Source of the DNA: Cryptomeria japonica
Lineage: Eukaryota; Streptophyta; Pinopsida; Cupressales; Cupressaceae
NCBI RefSeq assembly: GCF_030272615.1
Contig: NC_081409.1
Span: 648,370,468 to 648,434,467, forward strand
Length of the DNA: 64,000 bases
Reading direction: 5' to 3'
Shown: piece after piece, positions 32,571 to 44,378 of the stretch
Position numbering within the stretch: position 1 is the first letter of the stretch
Layout of the letters: each line of letters begins with the position of its first letter
Notes under the pieces: model-generated
Database searches by the model: none
What the model was told of the DNA's origin: nothing
What the model saw: only the letters and a program-made list of their open reading frames with translations
Translations under genes and position numbers: made by a program

Positions 32571-33756
32571 TGATGAATACTAAGAGGGGGGGGGTGAATT
32601 AGTATACTAGAAAATACTGAACTTAAACACTTTAACAATTTAGCAGTAAACCGGTATAACAAATTAACTAACAAACTGGTTAACACAAATGCAAACCAAA
32701 TAGCAAATAAGCCAATCACCCACAGAAGCACAATCACCATAACACAATAGATTTTGACGTGGAAACCCAAATGGGAAAAACCACGATGAGATGAAACTCA
32801 CAATTAACTATCTGCAGAATAGTAATTAGACTGGTTAAGGTCAGACCGGTTAAGGTCATACAATGTTATTTACCATGACAGATTCTGTTAGGAATCTCAA
32901 TCTCTGTTAGGAGATAAGTCTAGTTAAAGACTACCTTGTGAGAGGATTTCAGATCCACAGATTTGAACCACCTTGTTAGAGGATTTACAAAGGCTTTTCT
33001 GGGCCTACCCGGTTAAGGGTTTTAGACTTGTCGAAGATGTGAGTAATCAACAAATGAATGATCTAGAAAATAGCACAGTCTCCTTGGTTAGATCCATGAT
33101 AGCTCATTGCTAATGCATTTCAGCATTACTTCAATCTTCAGTAAATCCACACTCTATTACAGCACACAAACTTGATCTTCTCTTCTAAGATCGCACATAC
33201 AAAAACTCATCAACTACCAAAAACCCCTTACAACTACACACCTAAAACCCTAGACATGATGTCGTTAAAAAAGGAATCTGATTTCATATCAGTCCAATAG
33301 GATTACATTGCAAGTTCCTAGGTTCATTGCATCTAGACACAGTTGATAACACAACACAAATCACCGTCAAAGTGTCAGTGGATGGTAACTCATCACATAA
33401 ATACTGGTTGGTAACTCAGCACAGAGTATTACCAGTTATACAACTTTATCGATTATCGGTTGGTACCTCATCACAGAGTAATATCGGTTCAAACATTAAA
33501 CCGATTACCGGTTATCCAAAACTGAATACTGGGAAAATGATAACTGCCACTTCAGTTTCTTTGCTCTGCTTGAGATCCTCAAACCACTTGAGATCAATAA
33601 ACACTTTTTGCAAAACACCAATAGCCTATAGACTATAATGCAATACTAGTTTGGAACAAATACCAATTGAGCATAACTCATACATACAAAAATTCATCTC
33701 AAAGCAAGAGTGTGTCCATCAATGACAATCACAACATAAACACAAAAAATGCCAAC
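32571..33756 (-). repeat. Element F 3' LTR
   Basis: Plus strand TGATGAATACTAAGAGGG to AAAAATGCCAACA, paired with 39087-40291. Contains the GGTGAATTAG/C-rich block at its start and CCCAAATGGGAAAAACC near 32765, both shared with the other copia LTRs in reverse complement. Confidence 0.88.
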
Positions 33757-34035
33757 AATCTCCCCCTTTGGCATTGATGGCAACACTTAGGAAAATTTTG
33801 ACATCTAAGTGTTTTACAACAAAAATATGCCATAATCAAAACTACTCCCCCTAAGCATATACACTATCCCTTTTGCAGAAAATACAATGTATACTACTCC
33901 CTTACAGAGATAAACATGAAAGTATACATAGCATGCATCAAAATTTTGAATACAAAATACTACTCCCCCTTTGCCAACAATGACAAAGTGCAGCTCAATA
34001 ACCCCTGCGTCCATTAGCATTAAAATAATAAGAGT
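33757..34035 (-). other. Polypurine tract and 3' untranslated region of element F
   Basis: ATCTCCCCCTTTGGCATTG abuts the LTR (33757-33775, minus-strand tract). Three further CTCCCC(C)T runs follow at 33844-33970. No gene. Confidence 0.8.
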
Positions 34036-37000
34036 TTATGACAATAAAGATTGAAACTTGTCAAAAATTGATTTAAAGTCTTGTATAAATGTCTTCATGG
34101 ATACAGACTATGACTCAAGCAATGAGGTAGCAACCTCTGTCTCTGTTTGCATCTAGGATACCTATTCCTCCATGGTGTCCAAGGTACTCATCTCTTGAGT
34201 AACCGTCAAGGCATCCAAATTGGGATAGCATTTCTTAAGTATTTGCAGTCTTGGTAGTAGAACTAGTTGTAGTTCCTGCAAATCCCTGGTCCGGTTGCTG
34301 ATCTCCAACTCAATTCTTGCAGCCTAAAGTTGAAATCGGTGAACGGTTTTCTCATAAGTGGTAAAGGAATCATATGGTGTCTTGAAGGTTCTTATGAATG
34401 CCTTCAAATCAGTTTGCAGTTTGCCTTTCTAAGCAAGCACATCATCATAGAATAGATGGGGTTGACATATCTTGCTGAGTAGTAGATTCCCCTCATCTAG
34501 AACATCTTTAATGTCCTTCTGTGCCTTCTGTAGATCAGACCAGAGCTCATTCAACTTCTTCACCAAGGCAGTGTTCTGAGCCTTTTGATGCTTCTTTTTT
34601 GAATTGGCTTCGGCAACATCTTCCAGACATTGCACTTGGTCCTCTACAACTGTTCATAAGAGCTTCAATTGAGCTAAAGAGGAATCGGTACTTGGGAGAT
34701 TAGTATCGGGAATCAAACTGGTGAGTGTTTCCACCACAGTTTGAATCACATCTTCCTGCTTTTTCCTCCTTAGTGCATCCAATCACTCTTGAGCAAGCTT
34801 AATGCTTTGCAGTAGCTCCATTTCATTTGCAAACTGGAGGTCAATGGGACTGGTGATGTTAGCTAGTTTGGCTTTACCACCGGTTGCCTTTGGGGTCTTT
34901 GCATGTACACTTTTTGCCGCTTCCTCCTTTTCTTTGGCTTTTTGCTTATTTTCTTTTGCCTTCTTCTACTCTTCAACTTCTTTCTTTCTTTTCTCTTCTT
35001 CCTTCTTCCTTTCTTCTTCTTTCTACTTCTCTTCTTCTTTCCTTTCCTCTTCCTTCTTCTTCTCTGCTTCCCATTTCCGCTCTTCTTCCTTCTTCTTCTC
35101 TGCTTCTTGTTTCTTCTCATCTTCCTTTTTATTCTTCTTCTCTTCCTGTTTCCGCTCTTCTTCCTTCTTCTTCTCTGCTTCTTGTTTCTTCTCATCTTCC
35201 TTCTTCTTCTTCTTCTTCTCCTCTTCACGTTTCCACTCTTCTTCCTTCTTCTCCGCTTCCTGTTTCTTCTCTTCTTCCTTTCTCTTCTCCTCTTCCTTTC
35301 TCTTCTCCTCTTCCTGTTTCTCCCATCCTACCATTTCTGATGGTGTATCAGGGGTAACATCTTCACCATTCAAGGCATCAACATCAATGGGGTCCATTTT
35401 CTTAGTGATTTGTTCTCCCTCACTATTATACACGTCATCCGGTTTTGCAATTTTTGGTTCTTGTTCAGCCTTCTTGTTGGCTTTAGATACTTGATGCAAT
35501 TTCAGAGCAGCTTGAGCATGAGAGTGGGTATCTTTTACCACCTCAGGGACTCTCCCTTCTAGCAACAAGATTCTCCTTCTTCGCATAAAGAAGAGGCATT
35601 TATATTTTTCCATAACTTCATAGAGTTTGGAATTGGACACATTAGGAAAATATTATGCACATATTTCCTCTCTTATTTCCTGTTCTTTTTCTATGGCAAT
35701 GCGCCATTTGTTGTCTAAAGAATTATATAAATAATTTGGTGTCACAAATTTAATTTTTGATGGCGACCAGTCATTAATACATAAATATTTAATGATTTCT
35801 TGTTCCACTTCCTCTTTCTCACTATCATTGAAATCATCAAAATAATCTACTAAGTCACTCAGCACTTTCCTCTTAATATTCTTAATGGTTCTTTGACAAT
35901 GTGTCAAAGGTTTGTAAGAGGAGATATCAATATTTACTAGTGCTGAAAATGTCGGTTCACTGCTAGTTGCTTTTGTCTTCTTCCTCATTTGCCTAGTCTT
36001 CTTAGGTGGTTCTTCATATATAGTGTCTTCTGAATCTGGTGTGTTGCTTTTTTTTTCCGCTTTCTCTCAAAGACTTTGGCAGGAGAAACTTTTGGTTTCT
36101 TCTTTGCTGATGATCACTTGGTCACTTTAGGACTCACTGGAGTAACCGGTGCTGATACAGATGGCACTGCATTTCCTTTCTTCACTGAGGGCTCCTCAAC
36201 CGGTGTAACCCTTTCCAGATAAGTGTCAGTTCTCTTCTTTTTAGGATCAAGCAGTGAGGCAAGTAGGGTAGAAGCATACCCGTCCAGCATGTCGTACATT
36301 ACCTCATAACCCATAGGCTTCACTTCTTCCTTTTTGGGCTCAACAACCTCCATTATGCACTCATCTACTTTGATTATAAAGTAGATGTCCTCTTCATATT
36401 TCTTGATAATATCATTGGATATTCTTACCCTTTGTCTCATCTTGCATCTGAACTCATCAAAGTATTTGTTCAGAACTTCAGGGTAATCGGTTCCAACCGC
36501 TTGTCGACTTTCATTGATTTGCTTTGAAATTGGTTGGTCAGCAGACCACTGAATATCACCGACTCCTAGAAAGTAGCCTTGGAAGTAGAAGAACAATTTG
36601 ACCAATAGTTGTCCGAATTTAAATCTCAAGGCATTGTCCTATTTTATTGACTTCGGGTTCACTAGGAGTTGCCTTTGCATATAGGTGCATAAATCAAATG
36701 AGGCATATTCCATAATCATCCTGTACCCAGCATTTACCGCTGCAGCAAAGACAAAGTTGATCCTGCTAGCATAGAATGTTCGGTAACCTATCACCATGCA
36801 GGCATATTTGACTAGATTTTCCTTGATGGTATTGATGGTCATTCCTCGTTGGTCACTCACAAAACCAGTGAGCTTAGTCATATCGGTCTTCTTGATCTTC
36901 CTTAGGGCTGGCACTTCTCCAATGTTACAGAAATTGGTGACAGCATGAATTGCTTCCGGTGTGATGTCATGTGTCTACTCTAGATACATTTTGTCACCAT

Positions 37001-37315
37001 GCACTCTGCTTAGAATGATGTAGATGTGATCATCTGTGAATTCTTCAAGGAAATAGACCGCATTGTGAAGCTTCTTCTTTTCCAAGATGATAAATTTTGG
37101 TTTGATCTTCTTGTCCTTCTCGCAGAACAAACTCAACTGAGAATGGATCACTAGAGATCCTAGGTCTTCAATTTTATAGTCATGTAATCTGAAATACCTT
37201 CCTCTACTATAACAAAAATGGGTATTTGGGATAGGGCATTATATTTTGCCTTTCATTGTATGAAATCAAGTGAATCAACGAGTGCACTAGAACTAGAGTG
37301 CGATGCTGAAGCCAT
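34036..37315 (-). pseudogene. Element F ORF2, conserved protein of unknown function
   Basis: Minus-strand frame from ATG 37315 (MASASHSSSSALVDSL) to TAA 34036, broken by several stops and at least one frameshift. It is collinear with ORF2 of element D. Shared landmarks are IILSRVHGD, a KLTG-like block, MVIGYRTFYASRINFVF, FKFGQLLVK, ISNDIIKKYEEDIYFIIK, then EKEEVEQEIIKYL and EGRVPEVVKD. After about 36110 it becomes basic, and at 35000-35330 it is a Glu/Lys-rich repeat. The C-terminal coiled coil resembles D's tail. There is no RT, protease or integrase motif. It resembles the globular domain of unnamed proteins common in plant non-autonomous LTR elements; function unknown. Confidence 0.8.
34960..35330 (-). 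repeat. Purine-rich codon repeat encoding a Glu/Lys tract in F ORF2
   Basis: Plus strand shows near-continuous CTTCTT/TTCCTC; on the minus strand this encodes repeats of KKEEERK and EKKQEAEKK type. Two roughly 75-bp stretches recur (35060-35130 against 35150-35220). The plus-strand Phe/Ser-rich frames are antisense shadows. Confidence 0.85.
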
Positions 37316-37755
37316 GATAAATAGAGAAACTCGAAAAATACCTTCAAAAGTCAAGATTTAGGGCTTGCGAATTCCGCTTCGTCACTCACTACTTCAATTG
37401 CTGGATTACCGCTTTGAGTTCCACACTTGACCGATTGATGAAATCTTTAGATTATTCTTCAAGTTTTTGAAATCTCTCTGAATTGCAAGACAAATTGCCT
37501 CTTGTTGCTCTGCACTTGAAAACTTCTTCGCTCAAAAATTGATAAGTGAAAATGACTTGAAAATCCCTTTTTAAATGAATTCTTCACCTACCACAATAAA
37601 TGCTCCACTATTAGGGCGTAAACCCTAATTTGCCTTTTACCATTTTCAGTCTTCTGCCAATTGACAAGTATCACATACCGGTTAAGGTCTTTTACTGGTG
37701 TAAATCAGGGGTTTGCAATATTTCACCGATTGTTCCCCCTAAGCCTTTTTGTAGC
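37316..37755 (-). other. Spacer between ORF1 and ORF2 of element F
   Basis: About 440 bp without a recognisable gene. The matching interval in element D runs from 44149 to 52266 and contains element E. Confidence 0.6.
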
Positions 37756-39036
37756 TTAGTTTGCCGGTTCAATGACTTCCACACTAGGTGCAGAAGTCGG
37801 TTCTTCTTGAGACATTTCTTCTAGCTTCTTCTTCCAAGTTTTCTTCATATCTGTTTGAACAGTTTCAACATCAATCTTTCCTTTTGAAGTGACCAATATA
37901 TCATCTGATATATTCTTTATTGTTCTATCGAATCTTGTTGTATGACCCAGTTTGTTGCAATGATAGAAAATCATTCCAGGTGCTCTCCAAGGTCCATTAT
38001 TCATGTTTCCATTCTTCCTTCTACATGTTACAGTAGTGTGACCACTACCATGACAAATCAAATAGGTTATTCTCCATCTGGTTGTCACTTGATAGTCACC
38101 GCTTCCTAACTGATAATTGTAGGTATTAAACTGGTTAGGATTCCGGTTCCCATAGGGTTCAAGAAAAACTCCTTGACTCCTTTGAGGTTACCTTTCACTG
38201 TTGTGCATGACAGACCTACATTCAGATGCTCTATGCCCAAACTTGTTGCATGCATAACAATTTCCATTGAATCTATTGGATCTAGGCTTATTGTTTAAAA
38301 AGTAAGGAAAATTATTGTAAGCCTTGTTTCTACATACATTGGCAATGTGTCCTTCCTCGAGACAATTAAATCAAACATGTTTGAACTTTCTCTTACCTTT
38401 ATCCTTTGATGTCAGTTGCTTCTTTGATGCTACATCTTTTTCTCTAGAGGTCTCACCTTCTTCATACTCAAAGAAACCAAGTCCAGTGGTATTCTTTACT
38501 GGTTTTGCTGATTCAAGCTTTTGTTCTAACTTAACAGTGCTCTTATTGAATTTGGCAAGTATTTCCTTTGACTCAGTGAGTTCTTTGGTAATAGTACCAT
38601 TGGACTCCTTCAAGATTGCATCCTCAGAAATAGCCAAGTTTAGTTCACCTTGCATTTCTTCTTTTTCCACTTTTCTTTCTTGGAGATGAGCGGTAAGTGT
38701 ACTGATTTCTTGCTTCAACTTAGAGATCTCATGATCTTTGTCTTTTACCAGATCTTCAGCTTTCCTCTGGTTCTCAAGCTCTTGACACATCCTGATAGTT
38801 AGTCCTTCCAATTCCTTTCTTAGGTTGGCATTAGACTCATTCATTTTTTCAACTTCTCCAACTAGGGCATCCATATCCGCTTCATCAGAGGAACTATTTT
38901 TAGTTAGCTCCATCAGTTTCTCAGCATGCTCTCTCCTTTTTGCCAGAGAGGCCTTATACTTGACTTTGAGTTCATCATAGGCTTTCTCAATCTAAGTGAG
39001 GCGATGAGTAAGTTCCCTCATAGTGTATTCCTCCAT
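37756..39036 (-). pseudogene. Element F ORF1, gag-tail-like coiled coil with zinc knuckles
   Basis: One minus-strand frame of about 427 codons from ATG 39036 (MEEYTMRELTHRL, stop at codon 15). A long coiled coil follows (for example VEKMNESNANLRKELEGL), then NTTGLGFFEYEEGE and zinc knuckles. Knuckle 1, near 38340-38365, has TGA where the first Cys is expected. CYACNKFGHRASEC is intact at about 38215-38260, and two degenerate ones follow (CHGSGHTTVTC, FYHCNKLGH). It matches D ORF1 and the C-terminal half of C gag, but the gag capsid domain is absent. It probably binds the element RNA. Confidence 0.8.
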
Positions 39037-39072
39037 ATCTCTTTCCAAGTGGTTAAACTTATAGAAAGGTTG

Positions 39073-39084
39073 GCTTTGATACCA
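39073..39084 (-). other. Primer binding site of element F
   Basis: Plus-strand GCTTTGATACCA, one mismatch from the exact GCTCTGATACCA complement, two bases from the 5' LTR. Confidence 0.85.
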
Positions 39085-39086
39085 AT

Positions 39087-40291
39087 TGATGAATACTAAG
39101 AGGGGGGGGTGAATTAGTATACCAGAAAATACTGAACTTAAACACTTTAACAGTTTAGTAGTAAACTAGTATAACAGATTAACTAACAAACAGGTTAACA
39201 CAAATGCAAACCAAACAATAAATAAGGCAATCACCCATAGAAGCACAATCACCATAACACAAGAGATTTTGACGTGGAAACCCAAATGGGAAAAACCATG
39301 GTGAGATGAAACTCACAAGTAACTATCTGCAAAATAGTAACTAGACCAGTTAAGGTCAGACCAATTAAGGTCATACAATATTGTTTACCAGAACAAATCC
39401 TGTTAGGAATCTCAATCTCTATTAGGAGAGAAGTCTTGTTAAAGACTACCTTGTGAGAAGATTTTAGATCCACAGATGTGAACCACCTTGTTAGAGGATT
39501 TACAAAGGCTTTTCTGGGCCTACCTGGTTAAGGGTTTTAGACTTGTTGAAGATGTGAGTAATCAACAAGTGAATGATCTAGCAAATAGCATAGTATGCTT
39601 GGTTAGATCCATGATAGCTCATTGCTAATGCATTTCAGCATTACTTCAGTCTTCAGTAAATCCACACTCTGTTACAACACATAGACTTGATCTTCTCTTC
39701 TAAGATCACACATACAAAAACTCATCAACCACCAAAAACCCCTTACAGCTACACACCTAAAACCCTAGACATGATGTCCTTAAAAAAGGAATCTGATTTC
39801 ATGTTGGTCCAATAGGATTAAATTGCAAGTTCCTAGGTTCATTGCATCTAGACACATTTGATAACATGACACAAATCATTGTCAAAGTGTCGGTGGATGG
39901 TAACTCATCACATAAATACTGGTTGGTAACTCATCACAGAGTATTACCGATTCATACAACTTTACCAATTACCGGTTGGTACCTCATCACAGAGTAATAC
40001 CGGTTCAAACATTAAACCGATTACTGGTTATCCAAAAATGAAGACTGGGAAAATGATAACTGCCACTTCAGTTTCTTCTCTCCGCTTGAGATCCTCGAAC
40101 CACTTGAGGTCTCCATACCACTTGAGATTGATATACACTTTTTGCAAAACATCGATAGCCTATAGACTATAATGCAATATCGGTTTGGAACAAATACTGG
40201 TTGAGCATAACTCATACATACAAAAAGTGATCTCAAAGCAAGTGTGTGTCCATCAATGACAATCACAACATAAACATCAAAAATGCCAACA
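39087..40291 (-). repeat. Element F 5' LTR
   Basis: TGATGAATACTAAGAGGG to AAATGCCAACA on the plus strand, closely similar to 32571-33756. Confidence 0.88.
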
Positions 40292-42075
40292 ATCGAATTG
40301 CATTGACATGCAATTTCTAAGGAGCTGCTTGAAACCTTGGAACCATGCACATTGCTTGAACTATATCCGGCCTTGATACTATTAGATATAACAAACTCCC
40401 AATCATTGATCTATACAAAGTCCGATCTACACTAGGTGACTCATAATTTTTACTTAGCTTGCATCCAGTCACCATGGGGGTACTAATTAGTTTGTTGTCC
40501 TCCATTTGAAACTTCTTCAGCATGTCCTTAACATACTTGGTTTGGGAAATGAATATGCCTTTATTCTATTGTGATATTTGCAAACCAAGAAAATATGATA
40601 ACTCTCCAAGAATGGACATCTCGAACTAAGATTGCATTTGATCAACAAACTCTTTACATAGGATATCCTTATTGCCTCCAAAGATGATGTCATCTACATA
40701 TACAACAACAATAATCATGTGATCACCATCCACCTTAATATATAAATTGCTATCTGCACGCCCCTTTTTAAATCCTTGCTAATGTAAGTACTTATCCAAC
40801 CTAGAATACCATGTTCTAGGTACCTGCTTTACACTATACAAAGCTTTTCTCAATCTGGATACAAATTTCTCATCTTCATGTAGCTGGAATCATTCAGGTT
40901 GATCTATGTACACCTCTTCTTCAATAATTTTGTTCAAGAATGCAGATTTGACATCCATTTGATATACTTTGTATCCTTTATAGGCTTAGAATTACAAGAA
41001 CATCCTTATAGCTTCAAGCCTTGCAACTAGTGCAAATGTCTCTTCAAAATCTATGCCCTCTACCTGAGCATAACCCTTGCATACAAGCCTTGCCTTGTTC
41101 CTTATTACCTTGCCTTCTTCATTCATCTTGTTCCTATAGACCCATTTAATAAAAATAACATTCTTGTCTACTGGACTAGGAACCAAATCCCAAGACTTGT
41201 TCTTCTCAATTTGTTGCAACTCTTCTTCCATAGCCTTCATCCACTTATCGCTTTTGTTGGCCTCATCATATGTTTTGGGTTCCATATCTATCATAAGGTA
41301 GAAATTTACTTGTCCATTGTTCCTCACTCTCCTTCTTGTTTGCACACCATCATTATTGTTTCCTATAATATGATCCTCAGGGTGATTTTTGTGAACATAC
41401 TTATTTGGAGCCTTGCTTGGTGTCTCTTCCTCTTGTTGACTTTTAGACTGTGCTTCCTCTTCCATATATGGTTCCTCAATCTGATTTACTATATTTTGCC
41501 TCCCTTTGTGCATATCCTCTTCAATCCTAATATTTATGCTTTCAACCACTCTCTTTAGTCTTTTTTTGAAACACTTGTAGGCCTTGTTGTGAGTAGAGTA
41601 GCCCAAGAAGATACCTTCATCTACTCTTGATTCAAAGCTACCTAATCCATCCACATCTCTTTTAATGAAACATTTGCTACCAAACACCTTGAAGTACTTG
41701 ACTGAGGGTTTTCTATCATACCAAAGTTTGTATGGAGTCATTTTGTTGTTTACTCTTAGCTGCACCCTATTTAGTGTATATACTGCAATGTGGACTGCCT
41801 CCTTCTAGTATATGTTAGGCACATTTTTCTTCATTTAACATTGTTCTCGCCATTTCTTTGACTTTCCTATTTTTCCTTTCCACAACACCATTTTGTTGTA
41901 GTGTCCTAGGTGTTGAATATTGTCTTCTTATTCCATGTCTTTCATAGTAGTCTTCAAATTTGTTTGATGTGAATTCTCCTCCACGGTCTGATCTGAGACA
42001 TTTCAGCTTGTATCCACTTTCTTTTTCAACCATTTTTCTGAAAATTTTGAATCTTTCAAAAGCTTGTGACTTGTC
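40292..42075 (-). pseudogene. Element C pol, fragment 2 (integrase core end and RT)
   Basis: Minus strand from DKSQAFERFKIFRKMVEKE (continuing 56408). Integrase has LRSDRGGEF and RTLQQNGVVERKN, then [22 protein letters not shown] begins near 41300 with [20 protein letters not shown] and [20 protein letters not shown], then YQMDVKSAFLNK, and VVYVDDIIFGG with the canonical YVDD near 40690. SRPDIVQAMCMVPRFQAAP follows near 40330, where F interrupts. Stops near 41815, 40990 and in RT show decay. Confidence 0.9.
42071..42075. repeat. Target site duplication of element D (left copy)
   Basis: TTGTC here and TTATC at 56408-56412, one mismatch. Either copy keeps Asp-Lys in C integrase. Confidence 0.75.
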
Positions 42076-42919
42076 TGTTGGCATATGGACACTCCAATGA
42101 GACATTGTGTGTGATTGAAGGTTTTGTCATTGATGGCAACCTTGCAATCCTATGGCACCAGCAAGACATTATACCGGTAAAACATTACACAGGCAACCTT
42201 GCAATCCTATGGCACCAGTAAGATATTATTCAAGCAAGACAGTGCACCGGCATCAGCAAGGTCACTCTACACTGGCACTGGCATAGAAGAGAACATGTAT
42301 ACTAGCACACAGGCTGACAAGATTTTTGATATGTAATATTTTGTTTATTATTGTAAGCCAACTTGGCAAATTGTAAAATGACTCTTGTATATAAAAGAGA
42401 TCATTGTAGACATTTGTAGGATATGGATAGGAAGTATAAAGATAATTATAAGGTAGACCTAATGTGCGAATTGTAGGTCAAGGGTATATGTAAAGAACAG
42501 AGCAAGAACCGGTACTAAATCTGGCATTGAAGATGCTATTGTAAAGTAGTACAGAATATTGGATTTGTGTAAATCCTCATTGTAAGTCAGTGTGACTTCT
42601 TATTGAGTAGTGTGCTCTAGGCAGTTGGCCTTCCTGCATGTGCAGGCCCCTATTGTAAGTAATATTTTCTTATTGGCCAGTAAGTGAATATTGTGGGTCA
42701 CAAATCCCACTAAGGTTTTTCCCACACCGGGTTTCCTCGTTAAACATCTTGTGTTATGGCATTCTTTTCATGTGGATGTTTTTGATTCTGTTATTTACAT
42801 TAATTCTTGCATACCGGTATACTGTTACTTTATGTTCTGCATGTTCTATTTCAAGAAAATCTCATTACCGGTCAGATACTGATTCACCCCCCCTCTCAGT
42901 ATCTATGGGAACCCCAACA
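42076..42919 (+). repeat. Element D 5' LTR
   Basis: TGTTGGCATATGGACAC to GAACCCCAACA, partner at 55545-56407. Contains an internal direct repeat (GGCAACCTTGCAATCC at 42135 and 42192, 57 bp apart, also in the partner), a TATATAAA box, GGTTTTTCCCACACCGGG at about 42714 and GATTCACCCCCCCTCTCAG at about 42881. Confidence 0.9.
42388..42395 (+). promoter_or_regulatory. Putative TATA box in element D 5' LTR
   Basis: TATATAAA, conserved in the 3' LTR at 55873-55880. Likely start signal for the element RNA. Confidence 0.55.
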
Positions 42920-42921
42920 AT

Positions 42922-42933
42922 TGGTATCAGAGC
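42922..42933 (+). other. Primer binding site of element D
   Basis: TGGTATCAGAGC, an exact complement of the plant initiator tRNA-Met 3' end, two bases after the LTR. Confidence 0.92.
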
Positions 42934-42990
42934 CTGGTCCTTTATTTTCAGAAGCCTAACAACTTGAGGAAGATCTTGACACCGGTAAAG

Positions 42991-44148
42991 ATGGAAAATC
43001 TAATGAAGCAACTTGAAGGAGCTCTTACTGACTATGATGCAAAGAAGTTGAAAAATATCAAATTAGAAGATGATTTAAAAGCAGCTCGGGACATTATTCA
43101 GGCACTTCAAGAAAATCTTATTGTTACAAGAAATAAGAGAAGAGAACTTTGTGAAAAATTGCAAAATGAGAACAATGAAAAGGAATCACTAAATGATATG
43201 ATAAGCAAATAGAAACAAGAGATCATGACAACAAAAAATGAAATGCAGGATATGACTATGAGATTTTGCAAAGAGATTGAGGACAGAAAGAAGAATGAAG
43301 AAGAATTGACCAGAAGACTAAGTGATGCAGCAAATGAGAACACGAGACTTAGCTATGAAAATGACATGTTGAAGATAGATCTGATGCATACTCAGAATGA
43401 CTCAAATGAACTAATGAGACAAAAATAAATTTTGGAAAGGGAATTAGAAACTGCAAATCAACACAAAGAAAAATTCAAGAAAAGCTCTAAAGAACTTGGT
43501 ACCTTATTGAAGAATCAAAAACCCAAAGGTGACACTTCTGGAATTGGATTTGAAGTTGGAAAAAGCTCTGGTACTGCAAATACCCAGGATCACAGCAAAC
43601 TGATAAGACCTTCTAATACTTACAAATTCAATGGAAAATGCTTTAACTGCAATAAATATGGTCATAGGGCAAATGAATGTAGATCTAGGAATTATTAGAA
43701 CATCAATCCTCCCACTGGTAAATGCTCCAAATGCAACAAAATTGGTCATAACTCTGAAAATTACAAAATGAATGTAAGATGTTATGTTTGTGGAAGATTT
43801 GGTCATTTATCAAATAAATGCAGAACACAAACTGACATAGGTTATGGGAAAGCTATTCAAAAAAATAATGTAACTTGTTATGCATATAACAAGATTGGTC
43901 ATATTGCTAAATTTTGTAGAAGTAAAGGTACACCAGTAGACAACAAAAGTACTAGTTTGAAAGGTAAAGAAAAGGTTGAAGAGGTTAAGCAAGAATTCTT
44001 AAAGCAATGGATTAGAAAAGGTGATCTAAATATTGGGGATACTCCTCCACTGGTAGAACCAACAAATGCTCCACCGGTAGGACAATATGACACTCCACCG
44101 GCAAGACAGAGCAATGCTCCACTGGCAGGATGTTCTTCATCAAATTGA
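42991..44148 (+). pseudogene. Element D ORF1, coiled coil with four zinc knuckles
   Basis: Single frame of about 386 codons from ATG 42991 (MENLMKQLEGAL) to TGA 44146, with only three in-frame stops (43210, 43426, 43696), each a single-base change from a sense codon. The first 150 residues form a heptad-rich coiled coil (LKAARDIIQALQENL, KEIEDRKKNEEELTRRL). Then come SGIGFEVGKSSG and knuckles CFNCNKYGHRANEC, CSKCNKIGHNSENY (last Cys lost), CYVCGRFGHLSNKC and CYAYNKIGHIAKFC (second Cys lost), then a Pro-rich tail. It matches F ORF1 and the gag tail of C. Inferred role: nucleocapsid-like RNA binding and multimerisation. Confidence 0.85.
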
Positions 44149-44373
44149 AGAAAATTATCTTGAGGGTTTGGCAATCTAATGACACATGTGCTATTATTCC
44201 CTCGGTTAAAGAAAAGAAGTTGAAGATCATTCATTATCAGCAAATAAAGTTAAGCTAATACATTACCGGCAAGCAATTAATGTGGTAGGTAGCAGAAAAG
44301 ACTTTATAAAATAAGGTTTTTGGCTCCATTTCATTTCATCGTGAATTCAAACTTTCAGAGAGCGTGAAGATTA
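44149..44373 (+). other. Element D inter-ORF spacer, left part
   Basis: No gene. Continues on the right of E at 52191 as GCTAAGGCATTCCGAGC up to the ORF2 start. Confidence 0.6.
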
Positions 44374-44378
44374 CCAAG
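44374..44378. repeat. Target site duplication of element E (left copy)
   Basis: CCAAG here and at 52186-52190, an exact 5-bp match. Confidence 0.92.

Larger units (their letters stand above)
32571..40291 (-). mobile_element. Non-autonomous copia-type element F with ORF1 and ORF2
   Basis: A 7721-bp minus-strand LTR element (LTRs 32571-33756 and 39087-40291, about 1.2 kb) with an initiator-tRNA-Met-type primer site and AAAGGGGGAGAT polypurine tract. It codes no protease, integrase, RT or RNase H. It carries ORF1 (coiled coil plus zinc knuckles, 37756-39036) and ORF2 (34036-37315), the same two-gene plan as element D. It lies in element C between RT and RNase H. I could not find a clean target duplication (TCCTC left, ATCGA right). 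Confidence 0.85.

Noticed and set aside
34802-35494. Long Phe/Ser-rich plus-strand frame of 230 codons
   Set aside because: It is the antisense of the Glu/Lys-rich purine repeat in F ORF2. Codon content follows from the repeat.
32566-40296. Target duplication for element F
   Set aside because: TCCTC and ATCGA do not match. Boundaries are supported by LTRs and the split C pol, not by a duplication.
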